Counted from the first letter of the stretch, positions 1-8,883 are shown. The stretch is 64,000 bases of DNA from Variovorax davisae (GCF_030316845.1 NZ_JASZYS010000010.1:62001-126000), one strand, 5' to 3'. Numbers and translations are program-made. The notes: generated by a model from the sequence alone, not told the origin.

Positions 1-367
1 TCTTGTTGCCCTTGGGGCTGACGCCGAGCTTCTCGGAGCCGATCCAGACCAGCGGGCGCAGGTAGCAGCTGTCGAGCTTGTTTTCGCGCACCACCTGCTT
101 CTGGGCCTCGTTGACCTGTTCCTGGCTGAACGGGATCTTCATGCGCAGGATCTTGGCGCTGTTGAACAGCCGCTCGGTGTGCTCGGCCAGCCGGAAAATG
201 GCGGTGCCGTCGACCGTGTGGTAGGCGCGCACGCCCTCGAAGACGCCGCAGCCGTAGTGCAGCGTGTGGCTCAGCACGTGGATCTTGGCGTCGCGCCATT
301 CCACGAGTTCGCCATCCATCCAGATCTTGCCGTCACGGTCGTCCAGTGCGGGGGGCAGTGCGCTCAT
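1..367 (-). CDS. ilvE: Branched-chain amino acid aminotransferase, N-terminal part (runs off the window)
   Basis: PLP-dependent transaminase that interconverts Leu, Ile and Val with their 2-oxo acids. Only the first 122 codons are present; the gene continues beyond base 1. The visible part has the fold type IV start: a KIWMDGELVEWRDAKIHVL segment, then HTLHYGCGVFEGVRAY, a conserved block of IlvE, then FRLAEHTERLFNSAKIL. The ATG at 365-367 agrees with the usual IlvE N-terminus. It is divergent from rdgC, with a 118-bp gap that must hold both promoters. Family assignment is secure; the catalytic lysine lies outside the window. Confidence 0.93.
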   Translation of the reverse strand, partial: MSALPPALDDRDGKIWMDGELVEWRDAKIHVLSHTLHYGCGVFEGVRAYHTVDGTAIFRLAEHTERLFNSAKILRMKIPFSQEQVNEAQKQVVRENKLDSCYLRPLVWIGSEKLGVSPKGNK

Positions 368-485
368 GTCTTTGTCCTTCAACCGGGGGGGTATGTCGCA
401 AAAGCTTTCGATTTTACGGCGGCGGGCCGGGGGCGTCGGACCGACAATGGTCGGTTTTGCCAACCAGCCAGATAAAAGGGTTTCC

Positions 486-1478
486 GTGTCCGTCTTCAAG
501 AACGTCATCGTCTACCGCATCGAAGCCACGTGGTCGCAGTCGCTCGACCAGGTCGAGCAGGGGCTGGCCACGCAGCGCTTCGTGCCCTGCAGCCCGTCGC
601 AGGAAAAGGCCGCCGGCTGGGTCGAGCCCCGCGGCCAGGAACACGGCCCGCTGGCCGAATCGGTCGCCGGCCAGTGGCTGCTCGAATACATGGTCGAGAC
701 CAAGACGCTGCCGGCCTCGGTCGTGCGCCGCAAGGTCGACGAGCGCGCCGCGCAGATCGAGGCCACCACCGGCCGCAAGCCCGGCAAGAAGGAAAAGAAG
801 GAACTCAAGGAAGAGGTCACCCACGAGTTGCTGCCGCTGGCTTTCACGCGCCATGCGCGGGTCGCGGTGTGGATCGACCCCGCGGCCCGCCGCCTGGTGG
901 TGAATTCGAGCAATGCCGCGCGCGCCGACGAAGTGGTCACCAGCCTCGTCAAGTCGCTCGACGGCTTCGCGGTGGCGCTGGTCAACTCGCAGGTCGAGCC
1001 CGCGGCGGCGATGTCCGAATGGCTGTCCAGCCAGGAGCCGCCCGCGGGCTTCACGATCGACCGCGAATGCGAGCTCAAGGCCACCGACGAATCGAAGGCC
1101 GTGGTGCGCTACGCCAAGCACCCGCTGGACATCGACGAGGTGCGCGAGCACATCGCCGCCGGCAAGCGCCCGACCCGGCTCGCGATGACCTGGGACGACC
1201 GGGTCTCGTTCGAGCTCACCGAAGGCCTGCAGATCCGCAAGATCGTGTTCCTCGAAGGCACGCTGGACGATGCGCCGGCCGCCTCGGGCAAGGGCAAGGA
1301 AGACGACTTCGATGCCAACGCGGCGATCGCGACCGGCGAACTGGGCCAGCTGGTGCCTGAACTGCTGGACGCCTTGGGCGGCGAGATGAAGCTGGGGACC
1401 GCGGCCGCGGCACCGGCCGCCGCCCCGGCCAAGGCCGGCGCCGAAGAAGCGCTGGTCGACGAGTCGGCCCCGTTCTGA
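486..1478 (+). CDS. rdgC: Recombination-associated protein RdgC
   Basis: RdgC forms a ring-shaped dimer on double-stranded DNA and modulates RecA-driven recombination. The 330-aa product is close to the usual 300-odd residues. It opens with VSVFKNVIVYRIE, matching the family's FKN-x-x-x-YRL start. It carries family features such as QEKAAGWVEPRG and a C-terminal third with WDDRVSFELTEGLQIRKIVF. I chose GTG at 486 because AAAAGGG lies 8 bases upstream and the family start follows at once; an in-frame ATG at 447 would add 13 residues. The C-terminus has an Ala-rich tail (about residues 305-322). Confidence 0.93.
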   Translation: MSVFKNVIVYRIEATWSQSLDQVEQGLATQRFVPCSPSQEKAAGWVEPRGQEHGPLAESVAGQWLLEYMVETKTLPASVVRRKVDERAAQIEATTGRKPGKKEKKELKEEVTHELLPLAFTRHARVAVWIDPAARRLVVNSSNAARADEVVTSLVKSLDGFAVALVNSQVEPAAAMSEWLSSQEPPAGFTIDRECELKATDESKAVVRYAKHPLDIDEVREHIAAGKRPTRLAMTWDDRVSFELTEGLQIRKIVFLEGTLDDAPAASGKGKEDDFDANAAIATGELGQLVPELLDALGGEMKLGTAAAAPAAAPAKAGAEEALVDESAPF

Positions 1479-1487
1479 GGCCGGCCC

Positions 1488-1961
1488 TTACATCGGCGGG
1501 CGCAGCGCGTCCGCCGCGCCGGGCTTGACCGCATCCGCGCTCGGTGCGTCGGCCGCGGCGTCGTCCTCGGCCACTTCCGGCCGGGTCAGCTTCCACTCGA
1601 CCAGCTTGCCGCCCGCGAAGGTGCAATCGACCCAGGAGCCGCCGGCATCGGTCCAGCGGAACAGCTCGGGCTGGGTGTCCTTCGGCGACCGCAGTTCGCC
1701 CAGCGCGCGCGTCATCGCGATCACGTGCAGCAGGGTCACCTTGGGCTTGAGCTTGGCGTTGAGCATCACGGCGCTGGCGACGGTGCCGATCGGCCGGTCG
1801 GCCGCGCGCTTGAGGACCTGCATCGTGCGGTTGAAATGCATCAGCAGGAACATGACGATCGCGCCGCCGACCAGCGCCACGCCGCCCCAGCTGTAGCTGC
1901 GCCAGGCCAGGCCGAGCAGCACCAGGCCGCCGACGGGAACGAGGATTCTTCCGAAATTCAT
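1488..1961 (-). CDS. Small membrane-anchored protein of unknown function
   Basis: A 157-residue protein. Two adjacent hydrophobic helices (about residues 5-22 and 25-42) anchor it in the inner membrane, followed by a basic loop (KRAADRP) and a soluble C-terminal domain with WTDAGGSWVDCTFAGGKLVEW. The last 25 residues are Ala/Asp-rich and probably disordered. It ends 9 bases from the rdgC stop in convergent orientation. I do not recognise a named family. The sequence resembles hypothetical proteins seen beside rdgC in related bacteria, but that is memory rather than a search result. Confidence 0.7.
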   Translation of the reverse strand: MNFGRILVPVGGLVLLGLAWRSYSWGGVALVGGAIVMFLLMHFNRTMQVLKRAADRPIGTVASAVMLNAKLKPKVTLLHVIAMTRALGELRSPKDTQPELFRWTDAGGSWVDCTFAGGKLVEWKLTRPEVAEDDAAADAPSADAVKPGAADALRPPM

Positions 1962-2048
1962 GGGCTGGATTGTCGCTCGGCCGCCCGGCGGCTTGACCGC
2001 CGCGCCGGCGCCACCGAGACTTCCGCCATCCAAGCAACCCCCACGACG

Positions 2049-3326
2049 ATGCGACTGGCTCGCGCGCTCCTGCTCCCGATGGCGTTCTGCGCGTTGTCCA
2101 GCGGCTGCGCGCTGCTGCAGGCCGACCGCCACATGAAGCGGCTCGGCGAGGCGGTGTACTTCACCGGCATCGTCGAGACCGAGCAGGAGGCCCGCGGCCC
2201 CATCGTGGTCGTGCTGTACACCCTCGACAACCCGCCCGAGCCGGTGTTTCTCGACGTCGTGCCGCGCACGCGCGGCGTCTACCACCTGGCCGCACCGCCG
2301 GGCCGCTACGGCATCCTGGCGTTCGAGGACCTCAACCGCGACCTGGCCTACCAGGCCGGCGAGCCCGCCAGCCTCTACGAGGGCACCGCCCTTCCGCTGA
2401 CAGCGGTCGACGAGCCGCCCACCGCCACGACCGGCCTGGGCCGCATCAAGATTGCGTCCAGGCCGCCCGACGTTGCCCTGCCGGCCATCTTCGGCGACGC
2501 CTACGCCGCGCTGGCCCGGCGCCGCAACGAGGAGTTCGGCGCCCCCGCCCTCATCGACGAGGGACGCTTCGCGCCGGCGCGGGTGCGCGAGGGCATGTTC
2601 CAGCCCCTGCGCTTCCTCGAGGAAGGCCGCGCGGGCCTCTTCATGCTCGAGCCCTTCGACCCCAAGCGCGTGCCGGTGATCTTCGTGCACGGCATCGGCG
2701 GCTCGCCGCGCGACTGGGAATACGTCATCGCGCAACTCGACCGCACGCGCTTCCAGCCCTGGGTCTTCTTCTACCCCTCGGGCGTCTCCATCGGGCTGTC
2801 GACCCTGCTGCTGAACAACGCGTTCGACGAGCTGCACTACCGCCACGGCTTCCCGACCAGCATCGTGGTCGCCCACAGCATGGGCGGCGTGGTGGCCCGC
2901 GGCACCCTGAACGTCATCCAGCGCGAGGGCCGCACGCCGCCGGTGCACCACGTGGTGACGATCTCCACGCCGTGGCAGGGCCACGCGGCGGCGCGCTGGG
3001 CCGACATCGGGCCGACGCGGGTGCCCGGATCGTGGCTCGACATGGCGCCCGACTCCGCCTACCTGCGCGAGCTGGCGGTGGTGGCGCGGCCGGCCGACAT
3101 CCGCTACACGCTCTTCTTCGGCTACGGCGGCCGTTCGCGCTTCGTCTCCGGCAACAACGACGGCGTGGTGTCGCTGCAGAGCATGCTGGGCGGCGGCATG
3201 CAGTCGCGGGCCGATGTGGTCCACGGCTTCGACGAGGACCACAGCGCGATCCTGCAGTCCAAAGAGCTGGTCGACATGCTCCAGCAGCGCATGCGGGAAG
3301 AGCTCGACCGCCTGCCGCGCCGCTGA
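2049..3326 (+). CDS. Lipoprotein alpha/beta-hydrolase (lipase/esterase-like)
   Basis: A 425-aa serine hydrolase predicted to be lipid-anchored. The signal peptide ends in the lipobox LSSGC (Cys about residue 20). The hydrolase domain begins near residue 215 with VPVIFVHGIGGSPRDW (oxyanion-hole HG motif), and the nucleophile elbow is AHSMGG. A C-terminal GFDEDHSAI segment supplies a plausible catalytic His. Residues 30-130 form an extra N-terminal domain that resembles a small beta-sandwich. The substrate is unknown; PGAP1-like or triacylglycerol lipase-like activity is possible. The ATG at 2049 places the signal peptide correctly. Its stop is followed within 4 bases by the convergent reductase gene. 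Confidence 0.85.
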   Translation: MRLARALLLPMAFCALSSGCALLQADRHMKRLGEAVYFTGIVETEQEARGPIVVVLYTLDNPPEPVFLDVVPRTRGVYHLAAPPGRYGILAFEDLNRDLAYQAGEPASLYEGTALPLTAVDEPPTATTGLGRIKIASRPPDVALPAIFGDAYAALARRRNEEFGAPALIDEGRFAPARVREGMFQPLRFLEEGRAGLFMLEPFDPKRVPVIFVHGIGGSPRDWEYVIAQLDRTRFQPWVFFYPSGVSIGLSTLLLNNAFDELHYRHGFPTSIVVAHSMGGVVARGTLNVIQREGRTPPVHHVVTISTPWQGHAAARWADIGPTRVPGSWLDMAPDSAYLRELAVVARPADIRYTLFFGYGGRSRFVSGNNDGVVSLQSMLGGGMQSRADVVHGFDEDHSAILQSKELVDMLQQRMREELDRLPRR

Positions 3327-3329
3327 GGC

Positions 3330-3977
3330 TCAGCGCCGGCGCAGGATCACATGCGTCGCGCGCTCGCCGGCGATGCTCTCGGCGACCTCATAGCCCAAGG
3401 CCGGCAGGTCGAGCCCCTGGAACAGCGCCTCGCCGGCGCCGAGCAGCACCGGCCGCACGGCCAGGTGGAGTTCGTCGATCAGCCCGGCGCCCAGGTACTG
3501 CCGCACGGTCGACACGCCGCCGCCGAGGCGCACGTCGAGGCCGCCCGCGGCCGCCCGGGCCTGCTCGAGCGCCGCGTGGATGCCTTCGGTGACGAAGCGG
3601 AACTCGGTGCCGCCGGCCATCTTCAGCGGCGCGCGCGGATGGTGCGTGAGGACGAACACCGGCGTGTGGTACGGCGGCTCGTCGCCCCACCAACCCTTCC
3701 AGCTGTCGTCCGGCCACGGGCCGCGCACCGGGCCGAACATGTTGCGCCCGAGGATCCAGGCGCCGATGCCTTCGAAACCCTGCTCGGCCATGCGGTTGTC
3801 GACGCCGGTCTCGCCGCCCGCCTGCCCGCCCTGCATGGTCTGCCACAGGCGCGTGGGAAAGAACCACTCCATCAGTTCGGGGCCGCGCAGCCCGAGCGGA
3901 TGCTCGAGATCCTGGTCCGGCCCGGCGCCGTAGCCGTCGAGGGAGACCGCAAAACTGCGGACGCAAAGCTTGGCCAT
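3330..3977 (-). CDS. Dihydrofolate reductase / RibD C-terminal family protein
   Basis: A 215-aa reductase-fold protein. It begins with MAKLCVRSFAVSLDGY, the typical RibD_C-type first strand, and contains GAWILGRNMFGPVRGPW, FVLTHHPRAPLKM and the nucleotide-binding glycine segment RLGGGVSTVRQYLGAGLIDE near residue 150. Members of this family are NADPH-dependent reductases of mostly unknown substrate and are not true folate enzymes. It lies 17 bases upstream of the Moco-domain gene on the same strand, so the two are probably co-transcribed. A second, shorter relative is at 19865-20431. Confidence 0.88.
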   Translation of the reverse strand: MAKLCVRSFAVSLDGYGAGPDQDLEHPLGLRGPELMEWFFPTRLWQTMQGGQAGGETGVDNRMAEQGFEGIGAWILGRNMFGPVRGPWPDDSWKGWWGDEPPYHTPVFVLTHHPRAPLKMAGGTEFRFVTEGIHAALEQARAAAGGLDVRLGGGVSTVRQYLGAGLIDELHLAVRPVLLGAGEALFQGLDLPALGYEVAESIAGERATHVILRRR

Positions 3978-3994
3978 GGGGTGTTTCCTCGGGT

Positions 3995-4573
3995 TCAGGC
4001 GCGCGAGACTTCGATGCTGTAGAGGCCCCAGGGGCACAGGGCGAAGCGCTCCTTGAGCGGCTTGTCCTTGAAGGCGGCCAGCGTGTCGGCCTCGTAGATG
4101 GCCCATTGCGGGCCCAGTCCGCCCAGCGCGAGCGGCTTTCCGTCCATCTCGGTGGCCACGATCATGCGGTAGGCGCGCGCGTCGGCCAGGCGCAGCGGCA
4201 CCACATAGCCGTCGACCGCCCGCAGGCCGAGCATCACGTCGCCGCTGACGCCCGCCACCTCCAGCACGCTGGCCAGCAGCGGACCGGCGAGCGCATGCCG
4301 CCTGGCGTCGTATTCGAGCGTGGCCTGGATGCCGACCGCCGGCAGCCGGCCCAGGGCCTCGGCGTCCAGCACATAGGCCTGGTCGAACTTGACGCCGTGC
4401 TTGACCATGAGCTGGTCGAGCGCCGGATCGACCGGCCCCCGGTTGGTCTTGCCGACCATCCCGCTGACGGTCAGCAGGCCCGGACCGCGCCGCGCCGGCT
4501 CCGCCGCCGACACGCCGGCCACGGGCCATAGCCCGGCGAGCGCCGCACTGCCCAGGAAATTTCGTTTGTCCAT
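3995..4573 (-). CDS. Exported small molybdopterin-oxidoreductase-domain protein
   Basis: A 192-aa protein with an N-terminal export signal (MDKRNFLGSAALAGLWPVAG...SAAE). Its body resembles a minimal sulfite-oxidase-type Moco domain: LLTVSG, then LASVLEVAGVSGD, VDGYVVPLRLADA, a LALGGLGPQWAIY segment, and a C-terminal CPWGLYSIEV. The usual cofactor-coordinating Cys in the middle of the domain is not evident, so a catalytic role is uncertain and a binding or structural role is possible. It sits downstream of and probably co-transcribed with the reductase gene at 3330-3977. Assignment to the PF00174-like fold is by recognition only. Confidence 0.7.
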   Translation of the reverse strand: MDKRNFLGSAALAGLWPVAGVSAAEPARRGPGLLTVSGMVGKTNRGPVDPALDQLMVKHGVKFDQAYVLDAEALGRLPAVGIQATLEYDARRHALAGPLLASVLEVAGVSGDVMLGLRAVDGYVVPLRLADARAYRMIVATEMDGKPLALGGLGPQWAIYEADTLAAFKDKPLKERFALCPWGLYSIEVSRA

Positions 4574-4633
4574 CGGACGATTGTGAAGCGATGCGCCCGC
4601 CGCCGTCCACCGCGATCGCGGTAGCCTGTCGCC

Positions 4634-5854
4634 ATGGATTCCCTGATTTCCGCTTCGGCGCGGGCGCTCGCCGCCGGCGATGCGCTGGGCGCCCTCAAGC
4701 GGATCGCGCTGCGCGACGACCCGCCGGCGCTGGCCCTGCGCGGCATCGCCATGGCCCAGCTCGGCGAGCATCCGCGCTCGCGCGAACTGCTCCGGCTGGC
4801 GGCCCGCGGCTTCGGCGCCCACGAAGCGCTGGCGCGGGCCCGCTGCGTGGTCGCCGAGGCCGAGGTGGCGCTGGCGATGCGCGACCTCGGCGGCCCGCCG
4901 CGTGCGCTGGCGGCGGCGGCCGCCACGCTCGAAGCGCATGCCGACCCGGCCAACGCGATGCAGGCGCGGCTGATCGCAGTGCGCCGGCTGCTGCTGCTCG
5001 GCCGCCTCGACGAAGCGACGGCGGCGCTGGCGCCGCTGGATGCCCAGGGCCTGCCGGCGTCGCTGGCGGCGGTGGCCGAGCTGGCCGCGGCCGAGCTGGC
5101 GCTGCGCTCGCTGCGCACCGACGCGGCGCAGGCGGCGCTGGCGCGCGCCCACGCGGCGGCCGGCCGCGCGCGCGTGCCGGCCCTGCTGGCCGAGGTGGCC
5201 GAGGCGCGGGCGGCACTCGAACGCCCGGCCGCCCGGCGCCTCTCCCGCGACGGCGAAGAGGCGCTGCGCCTCGACGAGGTGGCGGCCCTGCTGGCCTCGG
5301 GCGCACTGGTGATCGATGCCTGCCGCCACGGGCTGCGCACCCGTGACACGTGGCTGCCGCTGGCGCGCCGGCCGGTGCTGTTCGCACTGGCGCGCGCACT
5401 GGCCGAAGCCTGGCCCGGCGCTGCCGATCGGGAGGCCCTGATCGCGCGCGCCTTCCGCACCCGCCACCCCGACGAGACGCACCGGGCGCGGCTGCGGGTC
5501 GAGATCGGGCGCCTGCGGGCGCTGGTCGCAGCGCTGGCGCGGATCGAGGCCACCGCGCGCGGCTTCGTCCTGAGGCCGTGCGACCAGCGGCAGGCCGTGG
5601 TGCTGGCGCCACCCATCGACGGCGACCAGGCCTCGCTGGTGGCGCTGCTGTCCGACGGTGCGGCCTGGTCGACCTCGGCCCTGGCGCTGGCGCTCGGGGC
5701 CAGCCAGCGCACCGTCCAGCGTGCCTTGGCCGAGCTCGAGGCCGAAGGCCGGGTGCGCGCCATCGGGCAGGCCCGGGCGCGGCGCTGGCTGGCGCCGCCG
5801 CTGGCGGGTTTCACGACGATCTTGTTACTCCCCACGGCGCTGCCGATTGAATAG
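4634..5854 (+). CDS. Transcriptional regulator with alpha-helical repeat region and C-terminal HTH
   Basis: A 406-aa, very Ala/Leu/Arg-rich protein. About residues 1-200 look like short TPR-type helical hairpins. A winged helix-like segment around 265-325 (FALARALAEAWPGAADREALIARAF) follows. The C-terminus (about 335-390) is a classical HTH with WSTSALALALGASQRTVQRALAELEAEGRVR. It lies 48 bases upstream of the beta-propeller gene on the same strand, which it may regulate. The similarity is to regulators that sense through a helical-repeat domain; the signal is unknown. The start codon follows directly from the 5' end of the long open frame. Confidence 0.75.
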   Translation: MDSLISASARALAAGDALGALKRIALRDDPPALALRGIAMAQLGEHPRSRELLRLAARGFGAHEALARARCVVAEAEVALAMRDLGGPPRALAAAAATLEAHADPANAMQARLIAVRRLLLLGRLDEATAALAPLDAQGLPASLAAVAELAAAELALRSLRTDAAQAALARAHAAAGRARVPALLAEVAEARAALERPAARRLSRDGEEALRLDEVAALLASGALVIDACRHGLRTRDTWLPLARRPVLFALARALAEAWPGAADREALIARAFRTRHPDETHRARLRVEIGRLRALVAALARIEATARGFVLRPCDQRQAVVLAPPIDGDQASLVALLSDGAAWSTSALALALGASQRTVQRALAELEAEGRVRAIGQARARRWLAPPLAGFTTILLLPTALPIE

Positions 5855-5902
5855 AGTCGCGCCAAGGCCCCGGTCCGAGGCCCCCCAACAGGAGCCAGAG
5901 CG

Positions 5903-6613
5903 ATGACCCGTCAGACAGCCAACGACACCCCCCAGGCCACGGCGCAAGCGGCCGAGATCGTGCGCGAGTACGGCCCGTTCCCCGGCGCCGACAAGGTGAA
6001 CGGCGTCACCCACGATGGCCGCCATGTGTGGGCCGCCACCGGCGCCCGGCTGGTCGCCTTCGACCCCGCCAGCGGCGCACCCACGCGCACGCTGGACCAT
6101 GCCTGCGATGCCGGCACCGCCTTCGACGGCAGCTACCTCTACCAGATCGCCGAGTCGCGGATCGACAAGATCGACCCGGCCACCGGCGCGGTGGTGGCGT
6201 CGATCCCGGCCCCCGGCCACGGCTGCGACTCGGGCCTCACCTGGGCCGAGGGCAGCCTGTGGGTGGGGCAGTACCGCGATCGCAAGATCCACCAGATCGA
6301 CCCGGCGACCGGCGCGGTCAAGCGCACCATCGAGTCGAACCGCTTCGTCACCGGCGTGACCTGGGTCGACGGCGACCTCTGGCACGCCACCTGGGAAGGC
6401 GACGAGAGCGAGCTGCGCCGCATCCATCCGCAGAGCGGTGCGGTGCTCGAGCGGCTGGAGATGCCGCCCGGCGTCGGCATCAGCGGACTCGAATCCGACG
6501 GCGCGGATCTCTTCTATTGCGGCGGCGGCCACAGCGGCAAGGTGCGTGCCGTGCGCCGCCCGCGGTCCACGCGCGAGGCCGGGACGGCCGCGTGCTGCGC
6601 CTCACGCCCTTGA
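5903..6613 (+). CDS. Six-bladed beta-propeller (SMP-30/NHL-like) protein
   Basis: A 236-aa protein made of repeated blade units: GVTHDGRHVWAATGARLVAFDPASG, GTAFDGSYLYQIAESRIDKIDPATG, GLTWAEGSLWVGQYRDRKIHQIDP and GVTWVDGDLWHATWEGDES. It has no signal peptide, so it is probably cytoplasmic. It begins 15 bases after an AACAGGAGCC ribosome-binding site. The last 15 residues (TREAGTAACCASRP) do not look like the propeller; after GKVRAVRRPR one would expect the end of the protein, so a late frameshift or read-through tail is possible. The function is unknown; relatives are sometimes annotated glutamine cyclotransferase-like. Confidence 0.82.
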   Translation: MTRQTANDTPQATAQAAEIVREYGPFPGADKVNGVTHDGRHVWAATGARLVAFDPASGAPTRTLDHACDAGTAFDGSYLYQIAESRIDKIDPATGAVVASIPAPGHGCDSGLTWAEGSLWVGQYRDRKIHQIDPATGAVKRTIESNRFVTGVTWVDGDLWHATWEGDESELRRIHPQSGAVLERLEMPPGVGISGLESDGADLFYCGGGHSGKVRAVRRPRSTREAGTAACCASRP

Positions 6614-6628
6614 ACGCGCGAGCGGGTG

Positions 6629-7234
6629 ATGGAAAGCCTCTGGCCCTGGCTGGCGATCGCCGGCATCGGCGCGCTGCACGGCCTGAACCCGGCGAACGGC
6701 TGGATGCTCGCGGCCGCCTGGGGCCTGCGTTCGCATGACCGGGCGCAGGCGCTGCGGGCGCTGCTGCCGATCGCGGCCGGCCACGCCGCATCGGTCGCGC
6801 TGGTGGCGGCGGCGGTGGCCTTCGGCCTGTCGCTGGACCGCCCGCTGCTGCAGGCCCTGGCGGGCGGTACGCTGGTGCTGATCGCGGGACTGCACCTCCG
6901 GCGCCGCCGGCTCGCCCGGGCCTGGGCACCGGCCGGGCATGCCGGGCTGGCGCTCTGGTCCTTCATGATGTCCACCACCCATGGGGCCGGCCTGATGCTG
7001 GTGCCGGCGCTGGTGCCTTTGTGCATCGGCGCCGCGCCGGGCGGCGCGACCGGCGCGACGGGGCCGCTCGCGCTGGCCCTGGTGGCCGTCGTCGTCCACG
7101 GCGCGGCGATGCTGGCCGTCACCGGCCTGCTGGCCAGGGGGGCCTGCCGCGGCTACGACAGCGCGGCCGGCTGGCTTCGGCGCCGGCTCAACCGGGCTGC
7201 TTGGTGGTGCGCAGATAGGGCTTCAGGGTCTTGA
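6629..7234 (+). CDS. Integral membrane protein, UreH/HupE-like transporter family
   Basis: A 201-aa polytopic inner-membrane protein with about six hydrophobic helices. The first helix carries GIGALHGLNPANGW, a His-x-x-Asn-Pro motif like that of metal or sulfite exporter families, and a fourth helix carries SFMMSTTHGAGLMLVP. This resembles UreH/RcnA-type putative metal permeases, but the substrate is not evident. The ATG at 6629 follows a GTG at 6626. The last 47 bases overlap the convergent peroxiredoxin gene, so the final residues after RRRLN are encoded antisense to its C-terminus. The C-terminal tail WWCADRASGS is probably not conserved. Confidence 0.75.
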   Translation: MESLWPWLAIAGIGALHGLNPANGWMLAAAWGLRSHDRAQALRALLPIAAGHAASVALVAAAVAFGLSLDRPLLQALAGGTLVLIAGLHLRRRRLARAWAPAGHAGLALWSFMMSTTHGAGLMLVPALVPLCIGAAPGGATGATGPLALALVAVVVHGAAMLAVTGLLARGACRGYDSAAGWLRRRLNRAAWWCADRASGS

Positions 7235-7844
7235 AGCCGGGGAAGGCCTTCTCGGCCTCTTCGTTGGTGACCGCCGTGGTGATGATCACGTCCTCGCCGT
7301 TCTTCCAGTTGACCGGCGTCGCCACCTTGTACTTGACGGTGAGCTGCATCGAGTCGAGCACACGCAGGATCTCGTCGAAGTTGCGGCCGGTGGTCATCGG
7401 GTAGGTCAGCATCAGCTTGATCTTCTTGTCCGGCCCGATGACGAACACCGAGCGCACCGTGGCGTTGGTGGCGGCCGTGCGGCCGTCGGAGGTGCCCGGC
7501 TCCTCGGCCGGCAGCATGTTGTAGAGCTTGGCCACCGCCAGGTCGGTGTCGCCGATCATCGGGTACTTGACCACGGCGCCCTGCGTCTCCTCGATGTCGG
7601 CGACCCACTTGCCATGGCTGTCGACCGGATCGACCGACAGCCCGATGAGCTTGCAATTGCGCTTCGTGAACTCCGGCTCGATCTTGGCCATGTAGCCCAG
7701 CTCGGTGGTGCACACGGGCGTGAAATCCTTGGGATGCGAGAACAGGATCGCCCAGCTGTCGCCGATCCAGTCGTGGAAGTCGATGCTGCCCTGCGTGGTG
7801 AGGGCCGTGAAGTTGGGGGCGGTGTCGTTGATGCGAAGGGACAT
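7188..7844 (-). CDS. 1-Cys peroxiredoxin (Prx6/AhpC-TSA family)
   Basis: A 218-aa cytoplasmic thiol peroxidase that reduces H2O2 and organic peroxides. The peroxidatic Cys is residue 45 in HPKDFTPVCTTELG. The downstream GLSVDPVDSHGKWV and the long C-terminal domain (MQLTVKYKVATPVNWKNGED) are typical of Prx6-type enzymes, and length matches the family (about 210-220 aa). No C-terminal resolving Cys is present, so an external thiol reductant is expected. The 3' end overlaps the convergent membrane protein gene by 47 bases. The next gene upstream on the same strand is the glyoxalase II-like gene (152-bp gap). Confidence 0.93.
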   Translation of the reverse strand: MSLRINDTAPNFTALTTQGSIDFHDWIGDSWAILFSHPKDFTPVCTTELGYMAKIEPEFTKRNCKLIGLSVDPVDSHGKWVADIEETQGAVVKYPMIGDTDLAVAKLYNMLPAEEPGTSDGRTAATNATVRSVFVIGPDKKIKLMLTYPMTTGRNFDEILRVLDSMQLTVKYKVATPVNWKNGEDVIITTAVTNEEAEKAFPGFKTLKPYLRTTKQPG

Positions 7845-7996
7845 GGCTGGCTCCAGTGGTTCGGATGCGAATGGGGGACCGATTCGAAGCATAGCGCGAC
7901 GGCGCACGACAGGAAACCGGCCGCCGAAGTCCGCGCTGCGCAGCGCGCCTTTCCCCAGCCGGACGGGCGGCCGCGATCGTTCGGGCCTCGGCCGGC

Positions 7997-8788
7997 TCAC
8001 CAGTTGTTGCGCAGTTCGCGCAGCTTGGCGAACACCGTCTTCGGGTCCGGCTGCTCGGGCAGGTCGGGGAAGGCCTCGCGCAGCGCTGCGATGACGCTGG
8101 GGCTGGTCAGGCGCAGGAAGGTGTTGATCTGCTTTTCCTCCTGCAGCGTCGTGACCCGGGCCGTCGCCGGGTCCTGCGCCGCCACCTGGGGCAGCAGTGC
8201 CTGGGCGGCCGCGTTGTCGGGCTCGCGCGCGAGCGTGAAGCGCAGGTTGTTCTCGATGTAGTCGTGGCCCGGGTAGACGCGCGTGTCGGCGGGCAGCTTC
8301 GCGAGCTGGTCGGCGAAGCTGGCGTACAGGTGCTCGACGTTGCCGCCGTTGTGGCAGTTGCCCGCGCCGGCATTGAACAGCGTGTCGCCCGAGAACAGGG
8401 CCGGGCTGTCGGTGTGGGAGCGCAGGCAGATGTGGCACATGGTGTGGCCGGGCGTGTCGAGGCATTCGAGCTCGACGGTGCGGCCGACCTTGATCACGTC
8501 GCCGGCCTTGACGCCGCGGTCCACGCCGGCGATGCGCGAGCCCGACTGGTGGTGCGCGATCACCTTGGCTCCGGTCGCCGCCACCACGGCCGCGTTGCCG
8601 CCGGTGTGGTCGTGGTGCTCGTGCGTGTTGAGGATCTGCGTGATCTGCCAGCCCTTGTCCTTGGCGGCGGCCAGGCATTTCTGGTGGTCCAGCGGATCGA
8701 TGGCCAGGGCCTCGCCGCTCTCCGGGCAGACGATGAGGTAGTTGTAGTTGCGGTAGGCGTTGCCGGTCCAGATGCGCTCGACGATCAT
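7997..8788 (-). CDS. gloB: Hydroxyacylglutathione hydrolase-like metallo-beta-lactamase fold protein
   Basis: A 263-aa zinc hydrolase, most likely glyoxalase II, which hydrolyses S-D-lactoylglutathione. It carries the metal-binding THEHHDHTGG motif near residue 56, LDTPGHTMCHIC with the third-ligand His, FSGDTLF with the bridging Asp, and YPGHDYIENNLRFT with the substrate-binding residues of GloB. Length agrees with GloB (about 250-260). The symbol is by family resemblance; a paralogue with another thioester substrate cannot be excluded. It is transcribed in the same direction as the peroxiredoxin gene. Confidence 0.88.
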   Translation of the reverse strand: MIVERIWTGNAYRNYNYLIVCPESGEALAIDPLDHQKCLAAAKDKGWQITQILNTHEHHDHTGGNAAVVAATGAKVIAHHQSGSRIAGVDRGVKAGDVIKVGRTVELECLDTPGHTMCHICLRSHTDSPALFSGDTLFNAGAGNCHNGGNVEHLYASFADQLAKLPADTRVYPGHDYIENNLRFTLAREPDNAAAQALLPQVAAQDPATARVTTLQEEKQINTFLRLTSPSVIAALREAFPDLPEQPDPKTVFAKLRELRNNW

Positions 8789-8883
8789 GGGTGCTCCAGG
8801 CTGTCAAAGAGAGGGGTGGCGGGAGCATACGTCGGCCGCCCGGACGCTGCGGGCGAAGGGGCAAGCCCCTCGCCCGCCCTCGC

